DNA of 64,000 nucleotides, from the NCBI RefSeq assembly GCF_017471675.1, contig NZ_JAFUSK010000039.1, positions 1 to 64,000 of the forward strand, in the 5' to 3' direction. The stretch is from Pseudobutyrivibrio sp. (GTDB lineage: Bacteria; Bacillota; Clostridia; Lachnospirales; Lachnospiraceae). Position 1 is the stretch's first letter. Each line of letters opens with the position of its first letter. A model generated the notes under the pieces. That model made no database searches, was not told where the DNA came from, and worked only from the letters and a program-made list of their open reading frames with translations. Below are positions 43,394 through 52,541 of the stretch, one piece after another. The position numbers and the translations under genes were made by a program.

Positions 43394-44179
43394 ATGCATT
43401 TTAATATTAATATTATTTTAGGAATTTTAATCCCATTTATAGGTACCAGCTTAGGCGCTGGTATGGTTTTTATTTTAAAGGATAATATATCAGAGAAGCT
43501 TCAAAAGGTTCTAACGGGATTTGCCGCAGGTGTTATGGTGGCAGCTTCATTTTGGAGCTTGCTTTCACCAGCACTTGAAAGCAGCGAATATCTAGGAAGG
43601 CTTTCTTTTATACCAGCGGCTGTTGGTTTTTTAGTTGGTACATTCTTTTTGCTGTTTCTTGATATGGTAACACCACATATGCATATGGATAAGCAGACTG
43701 AAGGCCCTGAGAGTAAACTAAAAAGAACCACCAAACTGATTCTTGCTGTAACACTTCACAATATCCCTGAGGGAATGGCTGTAGGTGTTGTATATGCAGG
43801 TATAGTATCAGGACATGCTGGAATTGCAGCTGCAGGAGCTTTAGCCCTGTCACTTGGAATTGCTATTCAGAATTTTCCAGAGGGAGCTATTGTTTCCATG
43901 CCTCTTTTATCGGAAGGAATGCCAAAGGGCATGACCTTCTTATGGGGCGTTTTATCAGGCATAGTTGAGCCAATTGCTGCATTTATCACTATTCTTGCTG
44001 CAGGCCTTGTAGTACCGCTTATGCCTTATTTCCTATCATTTGCCGCCGGCGCTATGATGTATGTAGTAGTAGAGGAACTGATTCCTGAGATGTCCGAAGG
44101 AAAGCACTCTAACCTGGGAACAATCGCCTTCTCCCTAGGCTTTGTGCTTATGATGGTATTAGATGTAGCTTTAGGCTAA
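43394..44179 (+). CDS. ZIP family metal transporter
   Basis: A 261-residue membrane protein with eight predicted helices that imports zinc or another divalent metal (ZupT/GufA-like). The metal-binding helices carry the signatures TLHNIPEGMAVG near residue 117 and IQNFPEGAIVS near 155. A His/Met-containing loop (PHMHMDK near 95) precedes them. Its ribosome binding site is inside a hairpin, so translation may be controlled. Ends convergently 12 bases from aroA. Confidence 0.92.
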   Translation: MHFNINIILGILIPFIGTSLGAGMVFILKDNISEKLQKVLTGFAAGVMVAASFWSLLSPALESSEYLGRLSFIPAAVGFLVGTFFLLFLDMVTPHMHMDKQTEGPESKLKRTTKLILAVTLHNIPEGMAVGVVYAGIVSGHAGIAAAGALALSLGIAIQNFPEGAIVSMPLLSEGMPKGMTFLWGVLSGIVEPIAAFITILAAGLVVPLMPYFLSFAAGAMMYVVVEELIPEMSEGKHSNLGTIAFSLGFVLMMVLDVALG

Positions 44180-44190
44180 AAAAATAGCAT

Positions 44191-45468
44191 TTATGAGAGA
44201 AGCCTATTTAATGTTTCAAAGAAATTAGGATATGAGATAACTGGGCACTTCTCATCATCAAAATCAGTCTTACCATCCGCAATCAACCCAGCCACCGCAA
44301 AGGCCATAGCAATGCGGTGGTCTTTATATGTCTTTATTGTAGTTCCCTGCAATTCTTTGCCGCCTACAATAATCATTCCATCATCAGTAGCCGTAACATC
44401 AGCTCCCATAGCCTTAAGATTCTCAGTAACCGTAGCAATTCTGTCACTTTCTTTAACCTTAAGCTCAGCGGCGTCCTTAATAATAGTAGTGCCAGAAGCC
44501 ACTGCAGCCATCACAGCAATAACAGGAAGCTCATCTATAAGTGTAGGAATAATATCACCGGATATTTCGCATCCATGTAAGCTGCTTGTACTAACATGAA
44601 TATCTGCAACAGGTTCCCCTGATACAATTCGTTCATTTAATAGTTCCAATTTTCCGCCCATATCTAAAGCAACTTTGATAATACCGGCTCTAGTTGGATT
44701 CGTATTTACGTTTTTAATTAACAAATCAGAATTTTCACATATAAGTCCTGCTGCAATAAAATAAGCAGCAGAAGATATATCACCAGGAACTGCTATCTTT
44801 TGACCTAAAAGCTTAGGATTACCAATAATAGATGCAGTAAGTCCTTCTGATTTAATGTCTGCACCAAAACCAGAAAGCATAAGCTCAGTGTGATTACGTG
44901 ATACAACAGGCTCGGTAACAGATGTAATGCCATCAGCATATAATCCTGCAAGAAGCACACAGGATTTGACTTGGGCACTGGCAACAGGCGAATCATAGTG
45001 GATGGAATGTAGCTGACTTCCACCAATTTCCAGTGGGGCACAGCCATTATCTTTGATTGATTTGATATTAGCCCCCATCTGTGTTAAAGGTGTAATTATT
45101 CGTCCCATTGGACGCTTTTGGATGGACTCATCCCCATTTAATGAACTGATAAATGTTTGACCAGCTAAGATACCAGAAATAAGTCTGGTAGTAGTTCCAC
45201 TGTTTCCTACATCTAACATATTAGAAGGGGCAGTTAGTCCGTGAAGGCCTTTTCCGTGAATCACTACATGGTCCTTATCCTGGGATATATCAATGCCCAT
45301 GGCACGAAAACATGAAATAGTGCTTCTGCAATCAGCACCATCTAAAAATCCAGTAAGCTCTGTTATGCCTTCGGAGATGGCCCCAAACATAACACCTCTA
45401 TGGCTTATGGATTTGTCTCCAGGAACTGTAATTTCACCCTTTAAACTTTTAGCTTTAGTAATTTTCAT
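44191..45468 (-). CDS. aroA: 3-phosphoshikimate 1-carboxyvinyltransferase (EPSP synthase)
   Basis: Sixth shikimate-pathway step: joins phosphoenolpyruvate to shikimate-3-phosphate. The 425-residue protein has the N-terminal GDKSISHRGVMFGAI near residue 18, LDVGNSGTTTRLISGIL near 85 (substrate loop; Gly then Thr where class I enzymes have Gly-Thr-Ala), DELPVIAVMAA near 308, ESDRIATV near 340 and DHRIAMAFAVAG near 382. The start codon overlaps the tyrA stop by one base, making a tyrA-aroA operon for aromatic amino acids. Confidence 0.96.
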   Translation of the reverse strand: MKITKAKSLKGEITVPGDKSISHRGVMFGAISEGITELTGFLDGADCRSTISCFRAMGIDISQDKDHVVIHGKGLHGLTAPSNMLDVGNSGTTTRLISGILAGQTFISSLNGDESIQKRPMGRIITPLTQMGANIKSIKDNGCAPLEIGGSQLHSIHYDSPVASAQVKSCVLLAGLYADGITSVTEPVVSRNHTELMLSGFGADIKSEGLTASIIGNPKLLGQKIAVPGDISSAAYFIAAGLICENSDLLIKNVNTNPTRAGIIKVALDMGGKLELLNERIVSGEPVADIHVSTSSLHGCEISGDIIPTLIDELPVIAVMAAVASGTTIIKDAAELKVKESDRIATVTENLKAMGADVTATDDGMIIVGGKELQGTTIKTYKDHRIAMAFAVAGLIADGKTDFDDEKCPVISYPNFFETLNRLLS

Positions 45469-46568
45469 TAATTTGTCCTCTGTCGTACGTAATAATTGTT
45501 ATGTGTAAGTACAGTCTTTGCCTTGTCCAAAGAATCCTGAGAGTAGAATTCTATACGAAGAACACCTGGCTCAAACTCACGGTTATGTATGATATCGATA
45601 TTTTTAACGCTAATATCAGCATTGGCAAGTAGCTGAAGTACCCCAACTAAGGTACCAGGCTTGTCGTCAATGTCACAGTATAGCTCAAAGAATTTAAAGC
45701 TTCCACCATCAGGTATTGTGATTGAATCTCTGTAATCCTTAGCCTTAGTCCAAAGCTTAAGTATTTCATCAGCATCTCCGGATGCGATAGAATTTTCAAA
45801 ATAGCTAAGCTGCTCCTTAAAATCCCCTATCAGTTTTAGCACAGCATCCTTGTTGCTAAGGAAAATGTGCTGCCACATAGTAGGAGAACCAGATGCGATT
45901 CTTGTTATGTCCTTAAATCCACCTGCTGCAATAGTTTTACAAATGTTTCGCTCATCATCATTGTCATTTACAAGATTGACAAGCGAAGCTGCAACTACAT
46001 GTGGTAAGTGAGACACAGTGGCAGTAGCTTCATCATGCTCCTCTGGTGTAAGCTGAATAGGAATAGCCCCAAGGCTTTTTATGTAATCAGCAAACTGGCT
46101 ATAGGTATCTTGGTTCATTTCAGGGTCAGCAGTTAATATATAGTATGCATTCTCAAGCAGGGAAGCAGAAGAATGTTCTAATCCTGTTAGCTCTGAGCCT
46201 GTCATTGGATGTCCGCCGATGAATTGATTTGTTATCCCAAGCTTTCTTGCTACAGCTGTAATATCTCCCTTTACGCTTCCAACATCAGTTATGATGCAAT
46301 CAGGCTTAACAACATCTTTTAGCTTTTCAAGATATTCACAGTTTATTTTAACAGGAGAGCATAAGAATATTATGTCGCACTGGCCAAACTGGTGAATCTT
46401 AAGTAGTCCGTTGTTGTCAATTAGTCGTTCCTCAAATGCAGTCTCGATTGTAGCTTCTCTAGATGCTGTGGCAAGGATTCTGGTGTTAGGATAGATTTTA
46501 AGGATTGCTTTTGCAATGCTTCCACCTATAAGTCCAAGTCCAACAAAGCCGATTGTTTTTGTTTTCAT
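45468..46568 (-). CDS. tyrA: Prephenate dehydrogenase with C-terminal ACT domain
   Basis: Converts prephenate to 4-hydroxyphenylpyruvate for tyrosine synthesis. The 366-residue protein has the NAD-binding GFVGLGLIGGSIAKAI at the N-terminus, TDVGSVKG near 100, the catalytic His segment FIGGHPMTGSE near 120 and the helical dimer domain. An ACT domain follows (about 290-366, ELYCDIDDKPGTLVGVLQLL), which usually senses tyrosine. Chorismate mutase is not fused. First gene of the minus-strand tyrA-aroA pair; divergent from the EF-G paralogue. Confidence 0.95.
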   Translation of the reverse strand: MKTKTIGFVGLGLIGGSIAKAILKIYPNTRILATASREATIETAFEERLIDNNGLLKIHQFGQCDIIFLCSPVKINCEYLEKLKDVVKPDCIITDVGSVKGDITAVARKLGITNQFIGGHPMTGSELTGLEHSSASLLENAYYILTADPEMNQDTYSQFADYIKSLGAIPIQLTPEEHDEATATVSHLPHVVAASLVNLVNDNDDERNICKTIAAGGFKDITRIASGSPTMWQHIFLSNKDAVLKLIGDFKEQLSYFENSIASGDADEILKLWTKAKDYRDSITIPDGGSFKFFELYCDIDDKPGTLVGVLQLLANADISVKNIDIIHNREFEPGVLRIEFYSQDSLDKAKTVLTHNNYYVRQRTN

Positions 46569-46653
46569 AGCATGCCCCTTTTATCCATTACGCTTTAACA
46601 CTTTAAAGCATTTATTTTATTTAATAATATCACATTTATGCATTGTAAATAGT

Positions 46654-46682
46654 CTGAATATTAGATAGAATGTATTTATAAT
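46654..46682 (+). promoter_or_regulatory. Promoter for EF-G paralogue
   Basis: CTGAAT (46654-46659), 17 bp, TATAAT (46677-46682). The -35 is weak. Leader of about 105 nt follows. Confidence 0.5.
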
Positions 46683-46685
46683 ATC

Positions 46686-46790
46686 AGTCAGCTAAGTATA
46701 AGCTGGTTGAAAATCTGACTAGAATGGGGATTCTAGTTTACATCAAGGCGCGGCGGGGTTTTAGGCGTCAAAAAATAGTTGGGAGGTACG
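46686..46790 (+). promoter_or_regulatory. Structured leader of the EF-G paralogue gene
   Basis: AGTCAG (46685-46690) can pair with CTGACT about 24 nt later, enclosing AGCT/AGCT. A second hairpin CTAGAAT-GGGG-ATTCTAG follows, then a GC-rich segment (GGCGCGGCGGGG) unlike the surrounding AT-rich DNA, and finally GGGAGG before the ATG. I do not match it to a known riboswitch. Confidence 0.45.
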
Positions 46791-46794
46791 GCAC

Positions 46795-48891
46795 ATGAAG
46801 GTTTTTACTACGGACAAGATTAGAAATGTTGTGTTACTTGGTCACAGCGGGGCGGGCAAAACCAGTCTCATAGAATCAATGGCATATCTGGCAGGTCAAA
46901 TCACAAAGCCAGGTACCATCGAGGCTGGTAATACTATCAGCGACTATGACAAGTTGGAACAGAAAAACAAGTTTTCTATCTACACATCTTTAGCACCAAT
47001 CATTTGGGGCGACACTAAGATTAATTTCCTAGATACACCAGGCTATTTTGATTTCGTCGGAGAGGTTGAGGAAGCTGTTAGTGCAGCTGACGCAGCTATT
47101 ATTGTTATTTCAGGTAAAAGCGGAATTGAGGTTGGTACAAAGAAGGCTTGGGAGATGTGCGATAAGTTTAATCTGCCAAGAATGGTTTTTGTAACTGACA
47201 TGGATATAGATGATGCCAGCTATCGAGAAATCGTGGAAGAACTTCAGGGTCTGTACGGCAAAAAGATAGCTCCTTTCCATCTTCCAATCAGAGAAAATGG
47301 AGAGTTTGTTGGCTATGTAAATGTTATTCAGCAGGTTGGAAAGAAATGGAAGGCAAGCGGTGCACCAGAGCATTGTGAGGTTCCAGATTACAATAAGGAA
47401 TACTTAGAGAAATACCGTGAGGCACTGATGGAATCTGTTGCAGAAACATCAGAGGAATTCATGGATAGATATTTTGGTGGAGAAGAATTCTCTGAGGATG
47501 AAATTCGTCAGGCTCTCCGTGCCAATGTAGGAACAGGGGATATTGTTCCTGTTATGATGGGAAGCAATACACTGAACAGAGGTCAATACACTATGCTTGT
47601 AGATATTGTAAAATATCTTCCAAGCCCTGAAGACAGAAAGGTATCTGGAATTAACGCAAACACAAATGAGGTTTACGAGGCTAATTATGATTTCTCTAAG
47701 CCTAAGAGTGCTTACGTATTCAAGACAATCGTAGATCCTTTCGTAGGTAAATATTCACTTATTAAAGTAAATTCCGGTGTACTTAAGACAGACGATTTGC
47801 TTTATAACAAGCATAAGGAAACAGAAGAAAAAATCGGAAAGCTTTATATCCTGACAGGAAGTAAGGCAGAGGAGGTTCCAGAGCTTCACGCAGGAGACAT
47901 TGGTGCACTTTCTAAGCTACAGAAGGTTGCCACCACAGATTCCCTTTCAACAAAGGCTAATCCAATTCTTTATATAAGAACACCTTTATCTACACCTTAT
48001 ACCTACAAGAGATATAAGGCTAAGAACAAGGGTGATGAGGATAAGATTGCACAGGCACTTGCAAAGCTGTGTGCAGAGGATCTTACTCTTAAGGTTGTAA
48101 ATGATGGAGAAAACAGCCAGTCTCTTATTTATGGAATTGGTGACAGACACATTGATATGCTGGTGCAGAAGCTCAACGAAAAGTACAAGGTAGATATTGA
48201 GCTTAGTCAACCAAAGATTGCTTTCAAGGAAACAATCCGTGGCAAGTCAGATGTTGAATACAAATATAAGAAACAGACTGGTGGCCATGGTCAGTATGGA
48301 CATGTAAAGATGACCTTTGAACCATCTGGCAATATGGAAGAGCATTACAACTTTACAGAATCAGTAGTAGGTGGTGCTGTTCCAAAGAACTATTTCCCAG
48401 CTGTTGAAAAGGGATTGCAGGAGGCAGTGCTTGCAGGTCCACTTGCAGCATATCCAGTAGTTGGAATCCATGCTAATCTGTATGATGGAAGCTATCATCC
48501 TGTAGATTCATCTGAAATGGCATTTAAGGTAGCTGCCAAGGGGGCTTTCAAGGAAGGTATCATGAAGGCAAATCCAATCCTGCTTGAGCCAATCGAAACA
48601 CTTAAGGTAGTGGTTCCAGATGCATACACAGGCGATGTAATGGGTGACCTTAACAAGAGACGAGGCAGAGTACTTGGCATGAATCCTACAGATGCAGGTG
48701 GCAAGACCGAAGTGCTTGCAGAGGTACCAATGGCAGAGCTTTATGGCTACGATACCACACTTCGTTCTATGACAGGAGGCTATGGAACATTCTCTTATGA
48801 ATTGGCAAGATACGAACAGGTTCCATCTGATGTACAGGCTAAGGAAGTGGAGCGAAGAGCTAACAAGATTAAGGATGTGGACGAAGAGTAA
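46795..48891 (+). CDS. Elongation factor G paralogue (EF-G2-like)
   Basis: A 698-residue translational GTPase with the full EF-G domain order: GTPase domain with GHSGAGKTSLIE (G1) and FLDTPGYFDF (G3), β-barrel domain II, domain IV with TGGHGQYGHVKMTF near residue 497, and domain V near the end. Two motifs are off: G1 has SG where canonical EF-G has ID, and the G4 position, NKxD, reads TDMD (VTDMDID near 140). It is therefore a secondary EF-G, not the housekeeping fusA, which normally lies in the str operon. It might act in ribosome recycling or stress. Divergent from tyrA, with a structured leader. Confidence 0.88.
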   Translation: MKVFTTDKIRNVVLLGHSGAGKTSLIESMAYLAGQITKPGTIEAGNTISDYDKLEQKNKFSIYTSLAPIIWGDTKINFLDTPGYFDFVGEVEEAVSAADAAIIVISGKSGIEVGTKKAWEMCDKFNLPRMVFVTDMDIDDASYREIVEELQGLYGKKIAPFHLPIRENGEFVGYVNVIQQVGKKWKASGAPEHCEVPDYNKEYLEKYREALMESVAETSEEFMDRYFGGEEFSEDEIRQALRANVGTGDIVPVMMGSNTLNRGQYTMLVDIVKYLPSPEDRKVSGINANTNEVYEANYDFSKPKSAYVFKTIVDPFVGKYSLIKVNSGVLKTDDLLYNKHKETEEKIGKLYILTGSKAEEVPELHAGDIGALSKLQKVATTDSLSTKANPILYIRTPLSTPYTYKRYKAKNKGDEDKIAQALAKLCAEDLTLKVVNDGENSQSLIYGIGDRHIDMLVQKLNEKYKVDIELSQPKIAFKETIRGKSDVEYKYKKQTGGHGQYGHVKMTFEPSGNMEEHYNFTESVVGGAVPKNYFPAVEKGLQEAVLAGPLAAYPVVGIHANLYDGSYHPVDSSEMAFKVAAKGAFKEGIMKANPILLEPIETLKVVVPDAYTGDVMGDLNKRRGRVLGMNPTDAGGKTEVLAEVPMAELYGYDTTLRSMTGGYGTFSYELARYEQVPSDVQAKEVERRANKIKDVDEE

Positions 48892-48899
48892 GTTTTTTG

Positions 48900-48926
48900 C
48901 AGGCTGCCTTGGGGCAGCCTGTTGTT
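48900..48926 (+). terminator. Probable terminator after EF-G paralogue
   Basis: CAGGCTGCC (48900-48908), TTGG, GGCAGCCTG (48913-48921), then TTGTTAA. Stem strong, T-run weak. Confidence 0.65.
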
Positions 48927-48947
48927 AATTAGAAAACGGGGTGTTTT

Positions 48948-49661
48948 ATGAAAAGAAAAATGCGAAAGTATGTAGTTGTACTACTAGGAGTTTTTTTTAC
49001 TTTGTTTGGTATTGCAGTAATCGCACTAAACTTTTATAGAATTCAAATCAATAATGAATTTATGGAAAAAGCTGTTCCTGTGGAAGGCGAGATTGTCGAT
49101 ATTTCCCATACTTCATCAGGGACGGACTCTGACACCTATGATTATTACGCTTCTTATGAATTTAATGGTAAGGAATATAAACATGTAAAACTTTCGGTTG
49201 GGCAGACAAATCTATACGTAGGAAGGGAAATGATATTACTCATAGACCCTGATAATCCTGTTAACGTTAACACAGAAGAAAACATCTTACTTGAAAGAAA
49301 GATTTTATTTGGTATTGGTGGTTTTGCACTTGTAGTAGGTATGGGGATTCTTATTAGTACATTCCTAAGAAAGCTAAAGCATAAAAAACTGTTAGAAAAT
49401 GGCAAGCATATATATGCAACGGTAGATAGCATAGAGCTTGATATGCAAAGAACATATATGGATAGACATCCATATGTTGTTAATTGCAGTTATGAGGATA
49501 TTTCAACTAAAGAAAAATATTTCTTTAAGAGTCATCCTATTACCTTCAATCCAAACGAATTCTATAGACCTGGTGACAAAATAGATGTTTATATAGACCA
49601 ATATAATAAAGATAAGTACTATGTGGAAGTACGTGATAAATCTGAAGATGGATTTATGTAA
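48948..49661 (+). CDS. DUF3592-like membrane protein
   Basis: A 237-residue protein with two membrane helices (about 8-28 and 122-143). The loop between them has the pattern VEGEIVDISHT...YYASYEFNGKEYKHVKLS, typical of DUF3592 extracytoplasmic domains. A second similar β-unit follows the second helix (IYATVDSIELD, then VVNCSYEDI). Function unknown. GGGGTG-type ribosome binding site; own terminator downstream. Confidence 0.75.
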   Translation: MKRKMRKYVVVLLGVFFTLFGIAVIALNFYRIQINNEFMEKAVPVEGEIVDISHTSSGTDSDTYDYYASYEFNGKEYKHVKLSVGQTNLYVGREMILLIDPDNPVNVNTEENILLERKILFGIGGFALVVGMGILISTFLRKLKHKKLLENGKHIYATVDSIELDMQRTYMDRHPYVVNCSYEDISTKEKYFFKSHPITFNPNEFYRPGDKIDVYIDQYNKDKYYVEVRDKSEDGFM

Positions 49662-49678
49662 ATCGAATATTTATTAGA

Positions 49679-49720
49679 AGGGCTTTACTAACGGTTCAAT
49701 CCTTAGTAAAGCCCTTTATT
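49679..49720 (+). terminator. Terminator after DUF3592-like gene
   Basis: GGGCTTTACTAA (49680-49691) pairs perfectly with TTAGTAAAGCCC (49703-49714), followed by TTTATT. Confidence 0.88.
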
Positions 49721-49816
49721 ATGCTGTTCACACATATTTTTTAAATTATTCACAATATAGATTTAATTATTTGCTATAAATATTGCAAGAAATAATTATC
49801 AAAGCGTTATATACAG

Positions 49817-49850
49817 TGTGACATTTGTGTGACATATAGTTTTATATAAT
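49817..49850 (+). promoter_or_regulatory. Promoter with 11-bp-spaced direct repeats
   Basis: TGTGACAT occurs at 49817-49824 and again at 49828-49835, exactly one helical turn apart. TATAAT lies at 49845-49850, and no good -35 is present. This is the arrangement used by OmpR/PhoB-type activators. Confidence 0.55.
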
Positions 49851-49929
49851 GCTAATAACAAATAACAAATGGCACATCAATTGAGTGAGAAGGTTCATGT
49901 ATTGCATTTTAAGTTAAGGAGGTAGCAAT

Positions 49930-49953
49930 ATGAGAAAATGATTAATAGCTCTT
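49930..49953 (+). pseudogene. Interrupted start of secreted-protein gene (ATG AGA AAA TGA)
   Basis: AGGAGG at 49918-49923 is correctly spaced for ATG 49930, which opens MRK and then meets TGA (49939-49941). The same frame continues LIALMLMAIFAFEQTNVLTAFA, a normal signal peptide. One base change (for example CGA or AGA to TGA) would explain it. Translation could restart at ATG 49954 or the stop could be read through. Confidence 0.7.
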
Positions 49954-52305
49954 ATGCTAATGGCAATATTTGCATTTGAGCAAACCAATGTGCTTACTGC
50001 ATTTGCAGAAGAAAATTCGGGTGCGGGGTATACACCTTTATACGATGAATATGGAAATGAAGTTGATTACACTGGTCAATTGAATGATCCTAATTTCCTT
50101 GCTAATTTTGATAATTCAACAGAAAATGTAACTGAGAAAACAAATACTACTAATAATAGCAATACACCAACTAATGTATATGATAATGCTAATGCATCTG
50201 GTGATTATAGGCCAATTTATGATGAGCAAGGAAATGAAGTTAACCCGGTTGATATATTGGCATCAAAAAAGACAAATATTAATATTCCAATCTTTGATAA
50301 AGATGGAAATACAATTAATCCTACAGATCTGGAAGGCAAACTATATGATTTATATGGTTCTGAATTCAGATATATAAAAGTATATGATGAAGCTGGTAAT
50401 GAAATAGACTGGTGCGGATTACTTAATAACGTAGAAGAATGGAACGCAAGAGGATTCTATACTGTTACTTACGTAGATTCATTTGATAATAGTGTGATTG
50501 ATACTATTGTTGTACCAAAGGACGCAAGTGTGACTCAAATTCCAACTCCACCTGTACATGAGAATTATACATTCTTAACATGGGTAGGAAATTCAAATAA
50601 TGTACAGAAGAACGAAACAGTTACAGCTGTTTACTTAGAATCAACACCAAGGCTTGATCTTTTTGGTTATGTAAATGATCTTAATGATTTCATAGAATTC
50701 TATGTTTATGGAACAAGAACTAATTATGATGGAGTTCTTACATCTGATTTATCCAAGGTTAATTTAAAGCTTAGTGATTATACCTGGACAGATGATGAGG
50801 GACGTGTATTCACACCTGATGAAGAAGGCAATTTTATAAACTCACAAACTGGAAATAAGTTTTCTATTTATTCCAAATCTAAAGTTCCTGATATAACTAC
50901 AGATACATCAGTATCTATAGTAACAGATGATGGTAATATAGTTGCCACTGATGATGAAAAGATAAAAGATCTTGAAGCTTTAGCTGTTTCCTCCGCAAAG
51001 ACTGCTGTAAAAGATACAACTAAAGCTTGTATAAAGGCATTGACAAAATCGCTAGGTGTTGATCCATTATCGGGTGCTTTTGAAAAACTTATACTAGGTG
51101 TATTAGGGCTACAAGGCGAAGATGATACCAGTAAGATTATAGACGAAATTAAAGAAGTTGATAAAAATCTAAAAAAGGCAGAGCAAGAATTAAAGCTCCA
51201 GACTTTAAATGTTGCAGAGTTTACAACACAGGCTAGTAAGATACAAGAAGTTGTTGGCGCCTCACAAGCATTAGAGCATCGAATAGATGGTATTATGGTT
51301 GATTATAATAGGGGCGAAATTGATGCAGCTAGACGTGACATGGAAATAGCAGCTTTATATGATAGACCAGCATGGGATAATTTAGATACAGCTTTAAATA
51401 ATGCTACTAGTGTGTTTGAAACTGGCAATCCAAGTGCGTATAATGGTGACTCAATCATTATGAAAGCATATAAATTGGAATGTAATAACGTTATGTTTTC
51501 AAAAGAAGCGGAAGTAGCAATTACTCCATATGTCTTGAGGCAAATAAGTGTATATCTTAGAGGCTATGCGGTTCAAAATATGATACTAGACGCTTGTGAA
51601 AAGACAAAGTATGACGCTGTAGGAGTAGCTAATGCTAGAAAAGTAATGCTTGAAAGAACAGGTGGCATAGTTGATGGTAAATTTAATCCAAATAGTGAAG
51701 GTATAATTACTAATTTCTACACCTTTGTTAATAATAATAGTGATTTTATTTTCGTGAATAAGTCTCAGGATCCTACTCAGCATATAGCTTTAAAAGGCGA
51801 AATCGACATATATAATGGTGAGAATGATTGCTATAAACATGAAACTCGTGGTAGAGGTCGTCATAGCAGTGGTGTTACAGTAACCGTCTGGAGCTTACCT
51901 AAAGAAATCACTAACTATACATTATCTGAAGAACAGGTTAAGGCAATAGCAGATTATTGTACAGCTAAGGGTTATACAATATCTGAATACCTATTTGACA
52001 AAGTTGGATTTACATGTGGTAAAGGAATAGATGAGGCGACTAATGTTACTATTGATGCTGCAGTCAAAATGTTATCATATTCACCTTTAATTAAAGGTAC
52101 AGATAGTGAGATTAGAACAGGAATTTTTAAATCTAGTTATATCCTTGCAGGACCACATGCAAAAGGTAAAGATGATTTTACTAGTTATTATTTTAATGCA
52201 GTAGAAATAAATAAAAAGGGTGCTAACATTGAAAAAACAGAATTCTATAATCTGTGGAGCAGAAATAAAACAAACTATACCATTTTGATTTTCCAAAGGC
52301 AGTAA
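49954..52305 (+). CDS. Large secreted protein with N-terminal short repeats and an InlB-like β-repeat
   Basis: A 783-residue product from ATG 49954; the better-placed ATG 49930 is cut off by an in-frame TGA three codons later. A signal peptide core (LTAFA) is followed by four similar units containing DEYGNE, DEQGNE, DKDGNT and DEAGNE (about residues 25-155). A Listeria-Bacteroides-type repeat follows (about 165-228, YTVTYVDSFDN to VTAVY), then a long helical region (about 340-560) and an unrecognised C-terminal domain. No wall-anchor motif or transmembrane segment seen. If the stop is real, export would be poor because the charged signal-peptide start is lost. Confidence 0.7.
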   Translation: MLMAIFAFEQTNVLTAFAEENSGAGYTPLYDEYGNEVDYTGQLNDPNFLANFDNSTENVTEKTNTTNNSNTPTNVYDNANASGDYRPIYDEQGNEVNPVDILASKKTNINIPIFDKDGNTINPTDLEGKLYDLYGSEFRYIKVYDEAGNEIDWCGLLNNVEEWNARGFYTVTYVDSFDNSVIDTIVVPKDASVTQIPTPPVHENYTFLTWVGNSNNVQKNETVTAVYLESTPRLDLFGYVNDLNDFIEFYVYGTRTNYDGVLTSDLSKVNLKLSDYTWTDDEGRVFTPDEEGNFINSQTGNKFSIYSKSKVPDITTDTSVSIVTDDGNIVATDDEKIKDLEALAVSSAKTAVKDTTKACIKALTKSLGVDPLSGAFEKLILGVLGLQGEDDTSKIIDEIKEVDKNLKKAEQELKLQTLNVAEFTTQASKIQEVVGASQALEHRIDGIMVDYNRGEIDAARRDMEIAALYDRPAWDNLDTALNNATSVFETGNPSAYNGDSIIMKAYKLECNNVMFSKEAEVAITPYVLRQISVYLRGYAVQNMILDACEKTKYDAVGVANARKVMLERTGGIVDGKFNPNSEGIITNFYTFVNNNSDFIFVNKSQDPTQHIALKGEIDIYNGENDCYKHETRGRGRHSSGVTVTVWSLPKEITNYTLSEEQVKAIADYCTAKGYTISEYLFDKVGFTCGKGIDEATNVTIDAAVKMLSYSPLIKGTDSEIRTGIFKSSYILAGPHAKGKDDFTSYYFNAVEINKKGANIEKTEFYNLWSRNKTNYTILIFQRQ

Positions 52306-52365
52306 AATATGACGTTTGAAGAATAATAGTAAAACCATATAGAATTAACTCAATATAAAGAATAG

Positions 52366-52408
52366 TCCCTCTTCTAGTGGAAAGACCACTGAAGGGGGAT
52401 TTTTATTT
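52366..52408 (+). terminator. Terminator after secreted-protein gene
   Basis: TCCCTCTTCTAGTGG pairs with CCACTGAAGGGGGA (imperfect lower stem), loop AAAGA, followed by TTTTTATTT. Confidence 0.8.
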
Positions 52409-52541
52409 GTCTACAATGTACACAATTTCGAAAAATTTATCTGATATCATATTTTCTGTAATAAATAACAGTTACACTGGATGAACTGCCATACGAATCA
52501 GTTTTCACATGAATAAATAATCAAAATATGAGGAGGTACAT

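Noticed and set aside
46795..48891. Tetracycline ribosomal-protection protein
   Set aside because: Domain order and motifs fit an EF-G paralogue; the chromosomal context shows no mobile element or resistance leader peptide.
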